From Ignavibacterium sp. (lineage in GTDB: Bacteria > Bacteroidota > Ignavibacteria > Ignavibacteriales > Ignavibacteriaceae), in NCBI RefSeq assembly GCF_025998815.1, contig NZ_AP026678.1:2170001-2234000 (forward strand): DNA of 64,000 nt, read 5' to 3'. Below are positions 62,829-64,000 of the stretch, piece after piece; the stretch's first letter is position 1, and each line of letters begins with the position of its first letter. Made by a program: the position numbers and the translations under genes. The notes below the pieces were generated by a model that did not search any database, was not told where the DNA came from, and saw nothing but the letters and a program-made list of their open reading frames with translations.

Positions 62829-63194
62829 TTACTTCGTATCGAAAGTTACTTTTTCAAGAAAATGAGAAGCTTCATAACTGTTAAGCATAACTTTTTCTGT
62901 TTTAAAGTTACTTTCTTCGCCAGCCGATAATTTTGTTAATCTTGCAATAGATTCTTTTCCATTAATTTTATAAATGATTTCAATATTATCCACATCACTT
63001 TCACTAACATTTTTAACCTTTCCTTCAATATGTCCCCAGGTTCTTGGTTGAATTGCTGGCGCATCTATATCAACGGCTTCCTTAACTTTAACAAGATTTC
63101 CTTTCACTTCTAATACTTCTTTTTCTTTAATGAAGTTATCGTATAAAAGATATCCGGCAATAACTACGATGACAAAGACTAAAAACTTTTTCAT
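62829..63194 (-). CDS. Membrane-anchored FxLYD-like hypothetical protein
   Basis: A 121-residue protein with an N-terminal membrane helix or uncleaved signal (LVFVIVVIAGYLLYDNFI) and a single beta-sandwich domain: HIEGKVKNVSESDVDNIEII, YKINGKESIARLTKLSAGE, then FLEKVTFD. The GxVKN...DVxNIxI pattern is that of FxLYD domains. It should face the periplasm. Function unknown. It is divergent from the cytochrome gene at 63377. Confidence 0.65.
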   Translation of the reverse strand: MKKFLVFVIVVIAGYLLYDNFIKEKEVLEVKGNLVKVKEAVDIDAPAIQPRTWGHIEGKVKNVSESDVDNIEIIYKINGKESIARLTKLSAGEESNFKTEKVMLNSYEASHFLEKVTFDTK

Positions 63195-63376
63195 AATATT
63201 TTCCTTTTTTAATTTTCCTTAAACAAACATCAAGCCGAAATGTTATTTTACCTTCAGTTTATAAATTCTACCATTAAACAGTTTTATAATTGTAGTTAAG
63301 GAATATTATTGCAATTTTGACTTGTCAATAATTCACAATTTCTATTTATAAATTAAAACCTAAAAAGGAGGCAACC

Positions 63377-63970
63377 ATGTTTAGGTTAAAAATCTTGTTT
63401 TCTGTTGTTATTACAACAACTTTTTTAATGGTTATTTTTTCTGCTTGTAACAACTCTGCAAATGAAAAAGCTGAGATGACACAGGCAGATAAAGTTGCAC
63501 GAGGAGAATTCCTTGTAACATTTGGAGGTTGTGGTGATTGCCACACACCCAAAGTTTTCACTCCACAAGGTCCTGTTCCGGATACAACCAGACTTCTTTC
63601 CGGCTCACCTTCAACAACACAAATTAATGAGGTTGATAATAAGTTAGTTCAGCCAGGGAAATGGATTTTGTTTACACAGGATATTACCGCAGCTGTTGGT
63701 CCGTGGGGAGCATCATTTGCAGCTAACTTAACTCCCGATATTGAAACCGGAATTGGTTCCTGGAATGAAGAAATGTTTATAAATGCTTTAAGAACCGGTA
63801 AACACCTTGGTGCCGGAAGGCCTATTATGCCGCCAATGCCTTGGGAGTTAACCGGGCAACATTCTGATGATGATCTGAAGGCAATGTTTGCCTATTTAAA
63901 ATCACTCAAGCCGGTTAAAAATAAAGTTCCGGATTATATGCCTCCGGATAAAGTATTTGCACAGAAATAA
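63377..63970 (+). CDS. Monoheme c-type cytochrome lipoprotein
   Basis: A 197-residue protein with AAGGAGG before the ATG. The signal FLMVIFSACNNSAN ends in a lipobox with acyl-Cys24. The heme motif is CGDCH (Cys52, Cys55, His56), and a likely Met axial ligand lies in GRPIMPPMPWE. The fold resembles diheme/monoheme cytochrome c domains of the class with WNEEMFINALRTGKHLGAGR. It should carry electrons at the periplasmic face. It is an obvious client of the Ccm system at 35042-40056, the only heme-maturation machinery in the window. No oxidase or dehydrogenase gene is next to it. Confidence 0.9.
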   Translation: MFRLKILFSVVITTTFLMVIFSACNNSANEKAEMTQADKVARGEFLVTFGGCGDCHTPKVFTPQGPVPDTTRLLSGSPSTTQINEVDNKLVQPGKWILFTQDITAAVGPWGASFAANLTPDIETGIGSWNEEMFINALRTGKHLGAGRPIMPPMPWELTGQHSDDDLKAMFAYLKSLKPVKNKVPDYMPPDKVFAQK

Positions 63971-64000
63971 TCTATTTTGCTTTGAAGGCGTGAAGGAGAG

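Noticed and set aside
1-64000. CRISPR array, tRNA, rRNA or insertion sequence
   Set aside because: No evenly spaced direct repeats, no cloverleaf-like TTCGA T-arm contexts, no conserved rRNA segments and no transposase-like protein were found in any spacer.

Overview
The window is a low-GC (roughly one third G+C by eye), gene-dense bacterial chromosome segment. The most likely source is a member of the FCB superphylum close to Ignavibacteria/Chlorobi. Supporting signs are many secreted beta-barrel and carboxypeptidase-regulatory-domain proteins, an MXAN_6640-type metalloprotease with a sorting-domain-like C-terminus, a chlorobial-type 2[4Fe-4S] ferredoxin, promoters carrying a TA(A/T)ATTTGC box that resembles the Bacteroidetes -7 element, and GAATG-rich intergenic repeats. 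The placement is inferred from gene content. I found no rRNA, tRNA, CRISPR array, insertion sequence or phage gene.

Layout. 1-2.4 kb: the 5' part of an RND-efflux adaptor and a POT-like MFS transporter (minus strand), then a repeat-rich spacer. 3-17.5 kb: mostly envelope and housekeeping genes, including a DUF5686-like outer-membrane protein, HAD phosphatase, L,D-transpeptidase-like lipoprotein, prolyl oligopeptidase, quinone oxidoreductase, SDR, Nudix hydrolase, TPR lipoprotein and ferredoxin. It also holds a lipoprotein gene split by one in-frame amber codon at 12384-12386. 17.7-26.5 kb: an AT-rich surface-polysaccharide locus in two divergent arms, with a polyprenyl-phosphate sugar-phosphate transferase and two GT4 enzymes on the minus strand, and GT2, Wzx-like flippase, two methyltransferases and a GT9 on the plus strand. 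27-31.3 kb: NAD kinase, a thioredoxin-like protein, HtpX, BamD and an acyl-CoA thioesterase.

31.2-40.1 kb: an FG-GAP-like secreted protein and a metalloprotease run directly into a compact cytochrome c maturation operon, ccmABCDEF. Its CcmE has the rare CxxxY heme-binding motif in place of HxxxY, and no ccmG, ccmH or ccmI follows, so it looks like the reduced, CcmGH-less form of System I. A lipoprotein c-type cytochrome at 63.4 kb is a plausible client.

40.1-43.9 kb (minus strand): the most interesting locus, a tight four-gene operon of two D-Ala-D-Ala-ligase-like ATP-grasp enzymes, a small GNAT and a lysine 2,3-aminomutase, behind a clear promoter. The combination suggests synthesis of an acetylated or amide-linked beta-lysine product such as a peptide solute or conjugate. 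I do not recognise it as a described pathway. The aminomutase keeps the lysine-recognition Asp residues but appears to lack all four Cys of the structural zinc site of the clostridial enzyme.

44-64 kb: recG (possibly with a leaderless mRNA), dgt, a large hybrid sensor kinase, gpsA-plsY, a 54-aa DUF4295-like protein, ogt, nfu, asparaginase, tpiA, transporters, a PflA-like radical SAM protein, unrecognised proteins and the cytochrome. Translational coupling is common, including three TTGA overlaps in which a TTG start overlaps the upstream TGA stop.
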